A stretch of DNA of 6,028 nucleotides from Candidatus Bathyarchaeota archaeon. Its GTDB lineage: Archaea; Thermoproteota; Bathyarchaeia; Bathyarchaeales; Bathyarchaeaceae. Where the stretch lies: the NCBI GenBank assembly GCA_020350305.1, contig CP070709.1:251744-257771 (forward strand), written 5' to 3'. The notes under the pieces are model-generated. The model made no database searches, was not told the DNA's origin, and worked only from the letters and a program-made list of their open reading frames with translations. Position numbers and translations under genes: made by a program. Each line of letters begins with the position of its first letter. Position 1 is the first letter of the stretch. Shown one piece after another: positions 6,020 to 6,028 of the stretch.

Positions 6020-6028
6020 TTATAAGAA

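Overview
The window comes from an archaeon. The clearest sign is a complete archaeal TATA-binding protein gene at the right end; an Ard1-type N-terminal acetyltransferase and an archaeal-style short orotate phosphoribosyltransferase agree with it. Base composition is moderate, and TTG or GTG starts are common. The overall flavour suggests a TACK-type lineage, possibly Bathyarchaeia, but that placement is an impression from the proteins and not a computed result. No rRNA, tRNA, CRISPR array, insertion sequence or phage gene is visible.

Layout, left to right. Positions 1-608 (minus) hold the first 202 codons of an amidohydrolase-2 family enzyme whose 3' end lies outside the window. A 285-base gap with a possible promoter follows. 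Positions 894-2012 (minus) encode a Cys-rich radical SAM protein of the PflA/AmmeMemoRadiSam type. After 146 bases containing a perfect 15-base palindrome comes a RimI/Ard1-like acetyltransferase (2159-2653, minus), only 19 bases downstream of a LarA-type nickel-pincer racemase homologue (2673-3941, minus); these two probably share a transcript. From 3942 to 4710 there is no intact gene, but 4020-4512 on the plus strand looks like a decayed protein gene broken by frameshifts and an in-frame TGA. pyrE (4711-5340, plus) then faces the TATA-binding protein gene (5447-6007, minus) convergently across a 106-base gap with an oligo-T terminator.

Functionally this is a mix of core genes (TBP, pyrE, N-terminal acetyltransferase) and metabolic genes (racemase homologue, radical SAM enzyme, amidohydrolase). 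Apart from the larA-acetyltransferase pair, the spacing does not argue for one pathway. I see no convincing new multi-gene system. The items most worth a second look are the decayed gene at 4020-4512, the substituted catalytic positions in PyrE, and the many extra cysteines of the radical SAM protein.
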